A DNA stretch of 64,000 bases from an uncultured Dysosmobacter sp. (GCF_947631165.1 NZ_CANRKH010000002.1:98319-162318), one strand, 5' to 3'; positions 1 through 9,257 are shown, counted from the first letter of the stretch. Program-made: numbers and translations. Notes: generated from the sequence alone by a model not told the origin.

Positions 1-101
1 GTGATCTTCCAGCCTCTGGGCGCAGGGCGCGGCAGGTTCCCCACGGCAATTCCCTTGAACAGGTTCACATACAAAAATCTATTCAAGTGTTCAAAAGTCA
101 T
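1..101 (-). CDS. 5' end of an unrecognised leftward gene (runs off the edge)
   Basis: On the minus strand an ATG at 101 opens a frame that stays open to the window edge, beginning MTFEHLNRFLYVNLFKG. A weak purine-rich stretch lies upstream. It is divergent from the MarR-type regulator at 257, a common arrangement for a regulated partner. Only about 33 residues are visible, so no function is given. Confidence 0.35.
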   Translation of the reverse strand, partial: MTFEHLNRFLYVNLFKGIAVGNLPRPAPRGWKI

Positions 102-177
102 TTGCTCTGCCAGCTCCAGTTTTAAAACAATCCCCTTCCACATTCATGCATGGAAGGAAAAACTGTGGAATATCGTT

Positions 178-230
178 AGTTGACAATTCAACTTTCTATT
201 TGTATAATACAGAAGTTGAATTTACAACTT
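178..230 (+). promoter_or_regulatory. Promoter and paired dyad operators of the MarR-type regulator
   Basis: A near-consensus sigma-A promoter is visible: TTGACA at 180-185, 17-nt spacer, TATAAT at 203-208. Two dyads overlap it, AGTTGACAATTCAACT (178-193) over the -35 and AAGTTGAATTTACAACTT (213-230) just after the -10. They share the AGTTGAA/TTCAACT half site. This suggests autorepression by the gene at 257 and possibly control of the divergent leftward gene. Confidence 0.7.
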
Positions 231-256
231 CTTGGCATGTTACAGGAGGAACAGAC

Positions 257-709
257 ATGATTGAGCGATTTGAGAAGTTTACATTATCTATCTTTGAAAT
301 ATCCCGGTGCTGGCACAAGCTGGCGGAAGAGGAATTGTCGCCCTATGGACTGAAAGGACCCTACGCCACATATCTGACCGTGATGTACCGGTATGAGGAC
401 GGGATCACCGGGCCGGAGCTGTGCGAGCTGTGCGGCAAAGACAAGTCGGATCTCTCCCGTGCGGTGGCGGTCCTGCAGGAAAAAGGGCTTGTGGTCAAGG
501 AGGTCGTAAACAAAAGCCTGTATCGGGGCTTGTTCAAGCTGACAGAGCGCGGCAGAGCCGTGGCGGAACAGCTTTGCAAGCGGGCCAGTCTGGCGGTTGA
601 ACTGGCAGGTGGAGATTTATCGGGGGAAACGCGGGAGACATTCTACAGGGTGCTGACTTCTATCACAGCGAACTTGAAAGCACTCAGCAAAGAGGGGCTT
701 CCGCAATGA
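257..709 (+). CDS. MarR-family transcriptional regulator
   Basis: About 150 residues, the usual MarR size, with a winged-helix core. The recognition region contains GPELCELCGKDKSDLSRAVAVL, read here in two parts (GPELCELCGKDKS and DLSRAVAVL), followed by the wing with GLFKLTERGRAVAE. ATG 257 is chosen because AGGAGG precedes it. It overlaps the alcohol dehydrogenase start by 4 nt (ATGA), so the regulator and the two dehydrogenases form one operon. A ligand related to aldehyde or alcohol stress is plausible but is inference. Confidence 0.85.
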   Translation: MIERFEKFTLSIFEISRCWHKLAEEELSPYGLKGPYATYLTVMYRYEDGITGPELCELCGKDKSDLSRAVAVLQEKGLVVKEVVNKSLYRGLFKLTERGRAVAEQLCKRASLAVELAGGDLSGETRETFYRVLTSITANLKALSKEGLPQ

Positions 710-1917
710 TGAACCCGCTGATGAAGTGTTATTGCAGAACCGTTCAACTGGCCTTCCGGCTGGCGATGCCTCTGCTGCCGTATCGGGAACCGGAGCGGTT
801 TGACAGCATCCGGAGCATCCCGGCGCTGCTGGATCAGCTCAATATCCATTCCGTTTTGCTGGTAACAGACCGCCCTTTGCGGGAAGCGGGCATGACCAGG
901 CCGCTGGAAGAGCTGCTGGAGCAGACCCGATGCCATTGCGCAGTCTATGACGGAACCCGCGCCAACCCCACCGTACACAACGTGGAGGAGGCCAGAGAGC
1001 AGTATCTGGCGAAAAAATGTCAGTGCCTGATCGCCTTTGGAGGCGGTTCCTCCATGGACTGCGCCAAGGCGGTGGGGGCCAGGATCGTCTATCCCAAGCG
1101 GAGCGTCAACCAGATGAAGGGACTGCTGCGGGTGCTTCGCCGCCTGCCGCCCCTGATCGCTATCCCCACCACCGCCGGCACCGGCAGCGAGGTGACCGTC
1201 ACCGCTGTCATCACCGACAGCGAGCGGAAGCACAAGTACACTATGAACAATTTCACCATGATCCCCCGCTACACGGTATTGGACCCGGCGGTGACCCGTA
1301 CCCTGCCCCCCGCTCTCACCGCAACCACCGGTATGGACGCGCTGACCCATGCGGTAGAAGCGTATATCGGCGGCTCCACCACAGAAGAGACCCGGCGGCT
1401 GGCCCTGGAGACCGTGCGGCTGGTGTTTGGAAATATCGAGGCCGCCTATCAAAACGGCAACGACCTCACCGCCCGGAAAAATATGCTCCACGCCGCGCAC
1501 ATTGCGGGCATTGCGTTCTCCAAGTCCTATGTAGGCTACGTCCATGCGGTGGCCCACTCCCTGGGCGGGGAGTACAACACGCCCCACGGTCTGGCCAATG
1601 CGGTGCTGCTGCCCATCGGGCTTGAGATCTACGGCCCCTGCGTCCACCGCAAGCTGTGGGAGTTGGGCCGGAGCGCCGGAGTGGTGAAGGAAACGGACGG
1701 TCAGGCAGAGGGAGCCGCGGCCTTCATCGCTGCCATCCGCAGCCTGAACAGGCGGCTGAACATCCCGGAAAAGCTGCCGGAGATCCGGAGGGTGGATGTC
1801 CCTCATATGGCCGCCCACGCCGCCCGGGAGGCCAACCCTCTCTACCCCGTACCCCGGCTGATGGACGCGGAGGAGCTGGGGCTGTTTTATGAAAGAGCGG
1901 CAGATTGGGGGGAATGA
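706..1917 (+). CDS. Iron-containing alcohol dehydrogenase
   Basis: A 403-residue group III Fe-ADH. The nucleotide-binding segment FGGGSSMDCAKAVGA lies near residue 107, followed by PTTAGTGSEVT. Metal-ligand segments include GMDALTHAVEAY, HAVAHSLGG and NTPHGLANAVLLP, with the expected histidines. It probably interconverts an alcohol and an aldehyde with NAD(P)H. Its 3' end overlaps the aldehyde dehydrogenase gene, suggesting the pair act in sequence on one substrate. The substrate cannot be read from sequence. Confidence 0.92.
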   Translation: MMNPLMKCYCRTVQLAFRLAMPLLPYREPERFDSIRSIPALLDQLNIHSVLLVTDRPLREAGMTRPLEELLEQTRCHCAVYDGTRANPTVHNVEEAREQYLAKKCQCLIAFGGGSSMDCAKAVGARIVYPKRSVNQMKGLLRVLRRLPPLIAIPTTAGTGSEVTVTAVITDSERKHKYTMNNFTMIPRYTVLDPAVTRTLPPALTATTGMDALTHAVEAYIGGSTTEETRRLALETVRLVFGNIEAAYQNGNDLTARKNMLHAAHIAGIAFSKSYVGYVHAVAHSLGGEYNTPHGLANAVLLPIGLEIYGPCVHRKLWELGRSAGVVKETDGQAEGAAAFIAAIRSLNRRLNIPEKLPEIRRVDVPHMAAHAAREANPLYPVPRLMDAEELGLFYERAADWGE

Positions 1918-3293
1918 CATTGAATATTCATGAAATTGTCGAGAATCAGCACAGGTTTTTCCATTCCGGGGCTACGCTGCCGGTATCCTTCCGAAAGGAG
2001 ATGCTCCAGCGGCTGAGAAATGCGGTAGACCGCTATGAGCCGGAGATCGCGGACGCCCTGGCCGCCGATCTGGGCAAAAGCGGGTATGAGAGCTTCATGT
2101 GCGAGATCGGGCTTGTGTGCAGCGAGATCAGCTACATGCTCCGCCATGTAAACCGCTTCGTGAAGGAGCGTACCGTTTGGACGCCGCTGGCCCAGTTTGC
2201 CTCCCGGAGCTTTCAGAAGCCGTCCCCCTATGGCAATACCCTCATCATGAGCCCGTGGAACTATCCGGTCCTGCTCACGCTGGACCCTCTGGCGGACGCC
2301 ATCGCGGCGGGCAATACCGCCGTCGTCAAGCCCAGCGCCTACGCCCCGGCCACCAGCGCCCTGCTGGCGGAAATGATCGGGAAGTGCTTCCCTCCTGAAT
2401 ATGTGGCGGCGGTCACTGGGGGCAGGCGGGAAAATTCCGCCCTGCTGGAGGAGAAATTCGACTTTGTGTTTTTCACAGGCAGTCAGGCGGTGGGGCGGGA
2501 GGTCCTGCGGCACACGGCGGAACGCCTGACCCCGGCCGTGCTGGAGCTGGGCGGGAAAAGCCCCTGCATCGTGGACGAGACCGCCAAGCTCCCGCTGGCG
2601 GCCAGGCGCATCGTGTTTGGGAAATACCTCAACTGCGGACAGACCTGTGTGGCCCCGGACTATATTCTCTGTCAGAGCGGCATCAAAGACGAGCTGGTGG
2701 ATGCGCTGCGCGGAGAGATCGTAAGGCAGTATGGGGAGGACCCTTTGAAAAATCCGAACTACGGCAGGATTGTCAACGAAAAGCACTTCCAACGGCTGCT
2801 GGGACTCATGGACAGGGAGAAGGTGGCGGCCGGCGGACAGACATCACCGGAGACGCTGCAGATCGCGCCCACCATTCTGGACGGCGTTGCCAACAGCGAC
2901 CCGGTGATGGGGGAGGAAATCTTCGGACCCATCCTGCCCATCCTCACTTTTGACCGCTTCGATGAACTGTACGAACGGCTGGCGGATCGGCCCAAGCCCC
3001 TGGCCCTTTACCTGTTCTCCGAGAACCGGGCCCGCATCCGGCAGGCTATGTCCCAGTTCCGCTTTGGCGGCGGGTGCGTCAACGACGTGGTCATTCACCT
3101 GGCCACCAGCGGGATGGGCTTCGGCGGCGTAGGCGAGAGCGGCATGGGGGCTTACCATGGCAAGACCGGCTTCGACGCTTTCTCTCACTGCAAGAGCATT
3201 GTAGACAAGAAGACCTGGATGGATCTGCCCATGCGCTACCAGCCCTATCAAAAGAAGCTGTACGGGAAACTGCTGCACCTGTTTCTGCGATAA
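1914..3293 (+). CDS. Aldehyde dehydrogenase (class 3-like)
   Basis: A 459-residue NAD(P)-dependent aldehyde dehydrogenase of the shorter class 3 type. Visible landmarks are SPWNYPVLLTLDPLADAI and AAGNTAVVKPS (cofactor pocket), FFTGSQAVGREV, LELGGKSPCIVD with the general-base glutamate, and NCGQTCVAPDY with the catalytic cysteine. ATG 1914 overlaps the preceding stop (ATGA) and is preceded by a G-rich ribosome site. The C-terminal hydrophobic tail resembles class 3 fatty-aldehyde enzymes. Third gene of the MarR operon. Confidence 0.92.
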   Translation: MTLNIHEIVENQHRFFHSGATLPVSFRKEMLQRLRNAVDRYEPEIADALAADLGKSGYESFMCEIGLVCSEISYMLRHVNRFVKERTVWTPLAQFASRSFQKPSPYGNTLIMSPWNYPVLLTLDPLADAIAAGNTAVVKPSAYAPATSALLAEMIGKCFPPEYVAAVTGGRRENSALLEEKFDFVFFTGSQAVGREVLRHTAERLTPAVLELGGKSPCIVDETAKLPLAARRIVFGKYLNCGQTCVAPDYILCQSGIKDELVDALRGEIVRQYGEDPLKNPNYGRIVNEKHFQRLLGLMDREKVAAGGQTSPETLQIAPTILDGVANSDPVMGEEIFGPILPILTFDRFDELYERLADRPKPLALYLFSENRARIRQAMSQFRFGGGCVNDVVIHLATSGMGFGGVGESGMGAYHGKTGFDAFSHCKSIVDKKTWMDLPMRYQPYQKKLYGKLLHLFLR

Positions 3294-3329
3294 ATTTTAT
3301 GAACATTTATGAATTGTGAGGAACCTGCA

Positions 3330-4550
3330 ATGGAACAATCAGTTACACCCAAAAAGCATTGGAAGAAAACTCTCCTCTGCCTTATCCTTGCTGCCGCCAT
3401 CCTGATGTTTGCTCTGGTCATTGTCATATTTGCCCTTTGGCACAACGAGATCGGCTCGTTGACCAGTATGACCCTGCTCCGGGAGCGGGATGACAGCCAT
3501 CAGGACGGCGCTGTCTACTCCATGGACATCAAGGGGGGCTTCTACTTAGACGCGTTCATTGCCCAGGGCGGGGCCAAAAGCGACCGGGAGCTGATCTCCT
3601 TTATTACCGGAAATATTACCAAGGGGCTTATCCCCATGAATATCAGCGAATCGGAGATCTCCTGCTCCTCCTTTACCGCCGCCACAGAGGACGGCGACCG
3701 GCTGTTTGCACGGAACTACGACTTCTCCAAGACGAATACCTGTATTGTGCGCACCCAGGCCAATGAGGGGCGTCACGCATCCATCTCCACAGTAGACCTC
3801 CAGTTCCTGGGCTTGGACGTGGATCAAAACATAGACGGGCTGGTGGACCGGATCACCTGTCTGGCCGTTCCCTACATTCCCTTGGACGGAATCAATGACG
3901 TGGGGGTGGCCTGCGGCATTTACATGACCTATCAGGGGGACGGAGTACCCACGGATCAAAACACGGACCGGCCCGATCTGACCTCCACCACGCTGCTGCG
4001 GCTGATCTTGGACTATGCGGACGATGTGGAGGAGGCGGTGGAGATCGCTTCCAGTTATGACCTGCACGATTCTGCAAAGACCTCCTATCATTACATGGTG
4101 GCCGACGCCAGTGGGAAAAGCGCCATTCTGGAATGGGTAGGCGCGTCGGGCGGCGCAGAGGATACCGATGGCTCCAAACGGGAGCTGGTAGTGACCTACA
4201 ACGATGCAGACAGCCACATTGGGACTGCCGAGGGAGTCAGCGACTACCAGTGGATCACCAACTTTATCCTTCAGCCCGGCTATTATCAGTCGGATGAACA
4301 GAAAAAGGGATATGACCGTTATCAACGTATCAGCCAGGAGCTGGCCCGGACGGACGGCGTTGTTGCGGATGAAAGCGCGGCTATGGATATCCTGTCCATT
4401 GTGGGCCGCAGAAAATGGGACAATGATGACGGCAACAGCTGCACCGTTCACAGCGTAATCTACAACCTGACAGACAGATCTGTTTTATGGGTCCCCAACG
4501 AGCACTACAACGAGAGCGGAGCAGCCTACTGTTTTGATTTCAACTCATAA
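3330..4550 (+). CDS. Membrane-anchored Ntn-type linear amide hydrolase (choloylglycine hydrolase / C45-like)
   Basis: About 406 residues. A single hydrophobic segment (residues ~15-38, LLCLILAAAILMFALVIVIF) acts as signal anchor. The extracellular part carries a typical Ntn signature, a cysteine in SCSSFTAATEDGDRLFAR followed by NYDF, then GINDVGVACGIYMTY. Families with this core cleave amide bonds (bile salts, penicillin V, acyl-homoserine lactones). The internal cysteine implies either processing or a non-processed relative. ATG 3330 is preferred over 3309 because GAGGA precedes it. It sits 36 nt after the dehydrogenase operon and may be co-transcribed. Confidence 0.7.
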   Translation: MEQSVTPKKHWKKTLLCLILAAAILMFALVIVIFALWHNEIGSLTSMTLLRERDDSHQDGAVYSMDIKGGFYLDAFIAQGGAKSDRELISFITGNITKGLIPMNISESEISCSSFTAATEDGDRLFARNYDFSKTNTCIVRTQANEGRHASISTVDLQFLGLDVDQNIDGLVDRITCLAVPYIPLDGINDVGVACGIYMTYQGDGVPTDQNTDRPDLTSTTLLRLILDYADDVEEAVEIASSYDLHDSAKTSYHYMVADASGKSAILEWVGASGGAEDTDGSKRELVVTYNDADSHIGTAEGVSDYQWITNFILQPGYYQSDEQKKGYDRYQRISQELARTDGVVADESAAMDILSIVGRRKWDNDDGNSCTVHSVIYNLTDRSVLWVPNEHYNESGAAYCFDFNS

Positions 4551-4633
4551 ACACAGGTTGTAGCGCCCCAGCCTTTTCATAGGTGCAAGTGTTAGGAAAA
4601 CAACAAGGTCGATGATCTACACAGGCCAGAAAT

Positions 4634-4675
4634 AAAGGGAGGCCCCAAAAGCAATCACTCCCGGGACCTCCCTTT
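4634..4675. terminator. Bidirectional terminator between convergent genes
   Basis: AAAGGGAGG (4634-4642) pairs with CCTCCCTTT (4667-4675) around a 24-nt loop. It lies between the rightward amidase gene and the leftward Hsp20 gene, where a shared terminator is expected. Confidence 0.6.
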
Positions 4676-4717
4676 ACATGTTATAGGCTGTGAGCCGCCT
4701 CTTGTCATACTATCGGA

Positions 4718-5230
4718 TCACTCGATAGCGATGGCGGAACTCTTGGGCAGCTGCTTTTGCTCCTGCTTGGGCAGGGAAATCTTCAGAATGCCGTCCTCAA
4801 ACTTGGCGGACACATCCTTGGCCTCCACACCCTCGCCCACATAGAAGCTGCGACTGCAGGCCCCGGCATGCCGCTCCTGACGGATGTATTTGCCCTTCTT
4901 GTCCTTCTCATCCTTGTCGAGTCCCTTGGCGGCGCTGATGGACAGGTAGCCGTCCTTCAGATCCGCGCTGACCTCGTCCTTCTTGAAGCCGGGCAGGTCG
5001 ATATCCATCTCATAGCTGTTCCCGGTCTCCCGCAGCGGCACCAGATACTCATTGATCTCAACATACAGGAGATACTTGTCATTTTCCGTTCTGGGATATG
5101 AAATGTCTGGCTTACCGGTACTCTGCCACAGGCGATAACATACTGTGCCGTTAGTGACCTTCCCCCAAAAAGCCGCCCGCATCCTGCGCCCTGCCTGATT
5201 AAAATTGTTTCCATCAAAAAGTGGCTTCAT
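4718..5230 (-). CDS. Hsp20-family small heat shock protein with a foreign-looking N-terminus
   Basis: The C-terminal ~105 residues form an alpha-crystallin domain: GNSYEMDIDLPGFKKDEV, then LKDGYLSISA, SRSFYVGEGV, and DGILKISLPKQE near the end. The first ~65 residues (from MKPLFDGNNFNQ) do not look like the usual Hsp20 N-terminal arm, and the frame stays open upstream of the chosen ATG. The gene borders several gene fragments. It may be a 5'-truncated hsp20 joined to unrelated sequence, so the start is uncertain. Confidence 0.6.
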   Translation of the reverse strand: MKPLFDGNNFNQAGRRMRAAFWGKVTNGTVCYRLWQSTGKPDISYPRTENDKYLLYVEINEYLVPLRETGNSYEMDIDLPGFKKDEVSADLKDGYLSISAAKGLDKDEKDKKGKYIRQERHAGACSRSFYVGEGVEAKDVSAKFEDGILKISLPKQEQKQLPKSSAIAIE

Positions 5231-5247
5231 CAGCTTTACCTGCTCTA

Positions 5248-5640
5248 TCAAAATTCCTCCAATGCTTGATTGCAGTTTAATTCTCGCAGCCTTTTTCTGA
5301 CCTTGGCCACCCAAGCCGTCACATGGTCAGCGGGCACGCCAAACCGCTCGCTGATCTCCCGATTGGAGTATCCATCTGCCAGCAGGCGGATGGCTTGGAA
5401 CCCCTTTGCAATGACACCGGTCGCACCGGCTTCCCCCTGTTCCAGCAGCCTGAGCAGCACATTGCAGGACTCGGCCTGCTCCACGCTATCATCATCCAGT
5501 AATGTGTAGGGCAGCTCTTCCGGATCAGTGGCCAGCTCCCTGCCGCGTCGGGTGGCATACTCCAGCTGGGTATAGATCTCGTTGCGGATCAGCAGGTAGG
5601 CATAGGTGGAAAAGGCACCCTTGTGCCCGGGCCGGTCAGT
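5248..5640 (-). pseudogene. Remnant of an RNA polymerase sigma factor, 5' truncated
   Basis: Minus-strand translation after a stop codon reads GHKGAFSTYAYLLIRNEIYT, a typical sigma region 2 segment. About 110 residues later comes a region-4-like helix-turn-helix (LLADGYSNREISERFG followed by VRKRLREL). The 5' part and start codon are missing and a TAA closes the frame directly upstream. The upstream neighbour is a broken secreted-protein gene, so a deletion seems to have joined the two. Confidence 0.6.
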
Positions 5641-5811
5641 TTAGGCGCCCAGCTGCAGCACGAGCTAGTCGGGCTGATTCGTGATCTTAGGCTCGGTGCC
5701 GTCTGTGTCCGCAAGAGCGGCGGGACAGAGTGAAAGGGAAAGGATCAGGGCGGCCAGAAAGGCCACGGTCAGCCGTCCTTACCGAAAAACTTTGGGGAAT
5801 GCCGTTTTCAT
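5641..5811 (-). pseudogene. Broken 5' end of a secreted protein gene
   Basis: A GGAGG precedes ATG 5811 on the minus strand. The frame starts MKTAFPKVFR and hits a TAA at once. In a neighbouring frame a clear signal peptide follows (VAFLAALILSLSLCPAALAD), then TDGTEPKITNQPD and two more stops. The gene has lost both its reading frame and its 3' part. Confidence 0.55.
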
Positions 5812-5889
5812 ATTGAGACCTCCTTCAGCAAATACAAAGGGCGGAGCCCGCATAGCGAACTCCGCCCACAAAAGAATCAATTTGGCCGG

Positions 5890-6308
5890 TCAAGTCTCCG
5901 CATCCAACAAAAAATCCAGCGCGTTTACGAGCTTGATCCCGCCAATGTCGCTATCCAGCGCGGACTCCATTGTGATGACCATTTTTTCATAGTTATCCTG
6001 CATCGCCATGAGCGGCGCAAGCTCCCGCTCCCGGGTCACCGGCACGGCCATGGTCTCGGTCACTTGGATATACCGCTTTTTCCCGAGCTGGTGGCGATGA
6101 AGTCGATCTCCTTATCGCCCAGCTTGCCGATGGCCACCTCATAGCCCCGCCGGAGCAGTTCCAGTTAGATGATATCTTCCAGCAGGTGTCCGGCGTCTCC
6201 GCCCCGGTCTCTGGAGGCCAGCCGCGCCCATGCGCCCATGATCCCCTTGCCCGGCGGCATTTGGTCCCGCGGGAGCTTGACCCACTTGTATTTTAGCTGG
6301 CATTTCAA
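5890..6308 (-). pseudogene. C-terminal remnant of an ATPase with a DUF4143-type domain
   Basis: Minus-strand pieces in two frames read as one protein end: LEDII, an in-frame stop, then LELLRRGYEVAIGKLGDKEI, DFIAT, a frameshift, RYIQVTETMAVPVTRERELA, and finally IGGIKLVNALDFLLDAET. The order matches the nuclease-like C-terminal part of the DUF4143 ATPases. At least one stop and one frameshift show it is dead. Confidence 0.55.
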
Positions 6309-6397
6309 TGCGGTTGGCCTCCTTTCCGGTTGGTCATAGATTGAAAAAGCCTCCGCTTCATGCTAAACTGAGTGAGCACGAAAGCGAGGCGAGGAAA

Positions 6398-6559
6398 ATG
6401 ATATATGTGTGTGATCACTGCCACTTCCTGTTCTCCAGGGTATCTCCCACAGACCGCTGCCAAGACTGTGGCAAAGAGGGCATTCGTCCTGCTATCCCGG
6501 AAGAAATACAGGAATTTGAACAGAGAAAAAAGATAGATTTGTGGAGCAATGATGTGTGA
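6398..6559 (+). CDS. Small zinc-ribbon (rubredoxin-like) protein
   Basis: A 53-residue protein with two cysteine pairs, CDHCHF and CQDCGKEG, spaced as in a zinc ribbon or rubredoxin fold. GAGG precedes the chosen ATG. It lies just upstream of the DUF434-type gene and is probably co-transcribed with it. Function unknown. Confidence 0.6.
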   Translation: MIYVCDHCHFLFSRVSPTDRCQDCGKEGIRPAIPEEIQEFEQRKKIDLWSNDV

Positions 6560-6577
6560 TTGGTGGGGGAAGATGAT

Positions 6578-7294
6578 ATGGAAACGGTAAGACGTGGCTA
6601 TGAGCCGAAGGACGCGGCTGAGTTCGGGCCAAAATCGCTGGACAGGCTAAACGCCGCCGCACAGGAGCTGCGCTTCCTGCTGAATCGGGGCTATGATGTA
6701 AAATCAGCGTCCACCTTCATCGGCAACCACCACCTGCTCAGCGAGCGCCAGCGGCTGGCCCTGGCCCGGATCACCTCCACAGACGCGGCGCTGGCGGAGC
6801 GTCGGCGGAAGGAGCTGCTTCAGGCCCCCGAGGAGCTGGTCCTGGACGGTTTCAACACCATTATCACCCTGGAGGTGGCCCTGTCCGGTTCCCTGCTGCT
6901 GGCAGGGATGGACGGCACCATCCGGGATCTGGCAGGGCTGCGGGGGACCTACCGCATCGTGGACAAAACGGTAAAAGCGGTAGAGTTGCTACTGTCCCGG
7001 CTGGAGACGCTGGGGGTGGAAAAGGCCCTGTTCTACCTGGATCAGCAGGTGTCCAACTCCGGACGGCTGCGGGCGCTGCTGCTGGAACAGGCGGCTGAGC
7101 AGGCCGTGAAGGTCCAGGTAGAGCTGCACCCCAGCGTGGACGGCCTGCTCTCCCGCATGGAAAATGTGGTGACCTCAGATGCCATCATTCTGGATAAGTG
7201 TAAAAGCTGGTATAACCTAAACCGCAGCTTGATTGAACAAACAATACCAGAGGCATGGGTTTTACAACTAAACCCGTACCCCAAAGAATTTTAA
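6578..7294 (+). CDS. DUF434-type protein
   Basis: About 238 residues. An N-terminal helical part contains LNRGYDVKSASTFIGNHHLL, and a second domain contains LVLDGFNTIITLEVALSG, an acidic NYN/PIN-like start, with LYLDQQVSNSGRLRALLL and SDAIILDK later. This matches the DUF434 family as I remember it, where a nuclease-like fold is suspected. ATG 6578 follows a GGGGGAAG ribosome site. No characterised function. Confidence 0.6.
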   Translation: METVRRGYEPKDAAEFGPKSLDRLNAAAQELRFLLNRGYDVKSASTFIGNHHLLSERQRLALARITSTDAALAERRRKELLQAPEELVLDGFNTIITLEVALSGSLLLAGMDGTIRDLAGLRGTYRIVDKTVKAVELLLSRLETLGVEKALFYLDQQVSNSGRLRALLLEQAAEQAVKVQVELHPSVDGLLSRMENVVTSDAIILDKCKSWYNLNRSLIEQTIPEAWVLQLNPYPKEF

Positions 7295-7320
7295 CCACGC
7301 TCCAATTTATACGATGCTGA

Positions 7321-8574
7321 CTACTCGCGAAGTGTTCCCAGAAATCCCACGGGATGGATGATGTGATCCCCTTTGGCGTCCAGGTCCAGTGCCGGGTCCA
7401 GCAGCGTGACTGCCCGACGGATACAAAAATAGCCGTATTTTGCCCGCAGCTTGTCCAGCGTCCGGTCAATCGCAGCCCGACGCTGGGCTTTCTGTTCCTC
7501 CGGGAAGAGGGACATCTGCTCCATCCCCTCCGCCAGAGACAGACCGCTTGCTTTCATCGACAAGCTCCGCACTGGGCCGCCGTCGGTGTGGTGCCGCCGG
7601 AACAGCTCCACCGCCGCTTCCCAGAGATCCATCGTATTCGCTGAGGGACGGGCCAGTCTGATCTGCCGGTCATAGTGGATCAGCCGGTTGTCCCGGATCC
7701 CCACCGCCACCGTGGTGCAGACACAGTCCTGCTCCCGGAGCCGGGCTGCCACACTCTCGCAGAGGGCCATCAGGGTTATTTTCACATCGTCCAGGCTCAC
7801 CAGGTCCCGGGGCGCGGTGGTGGAGTTGCCGATGCTTTTGATGGGCGGAGACAGGTAGTAGGGCCGCACGCCGGATCGGTCCATGCCGTGGGCAAAGCGG
7901 TGAAGCATGATCCCGTTCTTGCCAAGCAGCCAGTAGAGAAGGTCTACATTGGTCTGGGCCAGTCCCCCGATGGTAGTGATCCCAAACCGGACCAGTTTCC
8001 GTGTGGTAGCGGGCCCCACATAGAGCAGGTCGCTCACCGGCAGCGCCCAGGTGGTCTCTCGGAAGTTTTCCTTCATGATGACGGTGGTGGCGTCCGGCTT
8101 TCTCATATCTGAGCCCAGTTTGGCGAATACTTTACTAAAGGAGACGCCCACCGAGACGGTCAGCCCCAGTTCCCGCCGGATGCGGGCGCGGATGTCGTTG
8201 GCAATGGTGGGGCCGTCCCCGAACAGGCCAGTGGAGCCGGTGACATCCAGCCAGCACTCGTCCAGGCCAAAGGGCTCTACCTGGTCAGTGTAGCTGGTGT
8301 AGATCTCCCTCGCCGCGCCAGAAAAGTATAGGTAGCGGTCATAGTGGGCCGGGACACAGACAAGGCCCGGACACTGCTGCCGTTCCTCCCACAGCACTTG
8401 GCCGGTGTGAACGCCAAGGCCTTTGGCAATATCGTTTTTGGCCAGCACAATGCCGTGGCGGGCCTCCTCGTCACCGGCCACCGCCACTGGCTTCCCCTTC
8501 AGCGTGAGGTCGAACAGGATCTCCACACTGGCATAGAAATTGTTCATATCCGAATGAAAAATGACCGGTTCCAT
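7321..8574 (-). CDS. Y-family DNA polymerase (DinB / UmuC type)
   Basis: About 417 residues, suited to lesion bypass. Catalytic segments are FHSDMNNFYASVE at the N-terminus and FGLDECWLDVT near residue 100. Thumb and helix-hairpin-helix segments follow (LLYVGPATTRKLVRFGITT). A clamp-binding motif QMSLF lies near the C-terminus. ATG 8574 keeps the usual start just before the first catalytic motif, but an upstream ATG at 8607 is possible. Its divergent neighbour is an SRAP gene, also linked to DNA damage. Confidence 0.85.
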   Translation of the reverse strand: MEPVIFHSDMNNFYASVEILFDLTLKGKPVAVAGDEEARHGIVLAKNDIAKGLGVHTGQVLWEERQQCPGLVCVPAHYDRYLYFSGAAREIYTSYTDQVEPFGLDECWLDVTGSTGLFGDGPTIANDIRARIRRELGLTVSVGVSFSKVFAKLGSDMRKPDATTVIMKENFRETTWALPVSDLLYVGPATTRKLVRFGITTIGGLAQTNVDLLYWLLGKNGIMLHRFAHGMDRSGVRPYYLSPPIKSIGNSTTAPRDLVSLDDVKITLMALCESVAARLREQDCVCTTVAVGIRDNRLIHYDRQIRLARPSANTMDLWEAAVELFRRHHTDGGPVRSLSMKASGLSLAEGMEQMSLFPEEQKAQRRAAIDRTLDKLRAKYGYFCIRRAVTLLDPALDLDAKGDHIIHPVGFLGTLRE

Positions 8575-8627
8575 GCCCTCAGTATATGAGGACAGAGGAA
8601 TCTTCATCCCTGAAAGGAAGGACTGCT

Positions 8628-9193
8628 GTGTGCGGAAGGTACAGCCTAGCACCCGATGAATCCAAGGAAATCGCCCAGATTGTGGCTGAAGTACAGTCCA
8701 GGTTTGGCGCTTCCAGTATCCATACGGGAGAGATATTTCCTACCAACTCAGCCCCGATCCTGATGCTGGAAAACAAAAAATGGCCCCCAAGCCGATGACC
8801 TGGGGATTTCCCAGTTTCAAAGGCAGGGGGGTCATTATCAACGCACGGGGCGAGACGGCTTTGGATAAGCCCATGTTTCGCCGGTCCCTACTGGAGCGGC
8901 GGTGTGTGGTACCTACCACGGGCTTTTACGAATGGGATAAGCGGAAAACCAAGTACCACTTTCGATTGTCGGGCAAAGATGTGCTCTACCTGGCCGGCCT
9001 TTGGAGTGCCTTTCAGGGCGAGGAACGATTTGTGGTCCTGACCACAGCGCCCAACGATACCATTATCAACGTCCATGACCGGATGCCGGTGATTCTCACC
9101 GGGGCCGAGTTGGAGGCTTGGCTCCACGACACTGGAATAGCCTCGGCCAAACTGACAGCGATGCAGCCGGCCTTGGAGAGCATAGCGGTATAG
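8628..9193 (+). pseudogene. SRAP (YedK/HMCES-like) gene, frameshifted
   Basis: GTG 8628 follows GAAAGGAAGG and gives MCGRYSLAPDESKEI, with the catalytic Cys2 of the abasic-site crosslinking family. After ENKK the frame is lost at an A6 tract near 8776. The rest continues in another frame (MAPKPMTWGFPSFKGRGVII, then NARGETALDKPMF, PTTGFYEW and INVHDRMPVIL). One missing A would explain the break. The C-terminus also stops early (ALESIAV), before the usual conserved tail. A homopolymer sequencing error cannot be excluded. Confidence 0.7.
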
Positions 9194-9257
9194 GCGGTCA
9201 GATTCGGACTTTCAGGCCAAGGATATCCGGCGTTTTAACTCCCACCAGATACCAATC

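Noticed and set aside
643..1920. Long minus-strand open frame opposite the alcohol dehydrogenase
   Set aside because: Shadow of the real gene in GC-rich DNA; no ribosome site and low-complexity composition.
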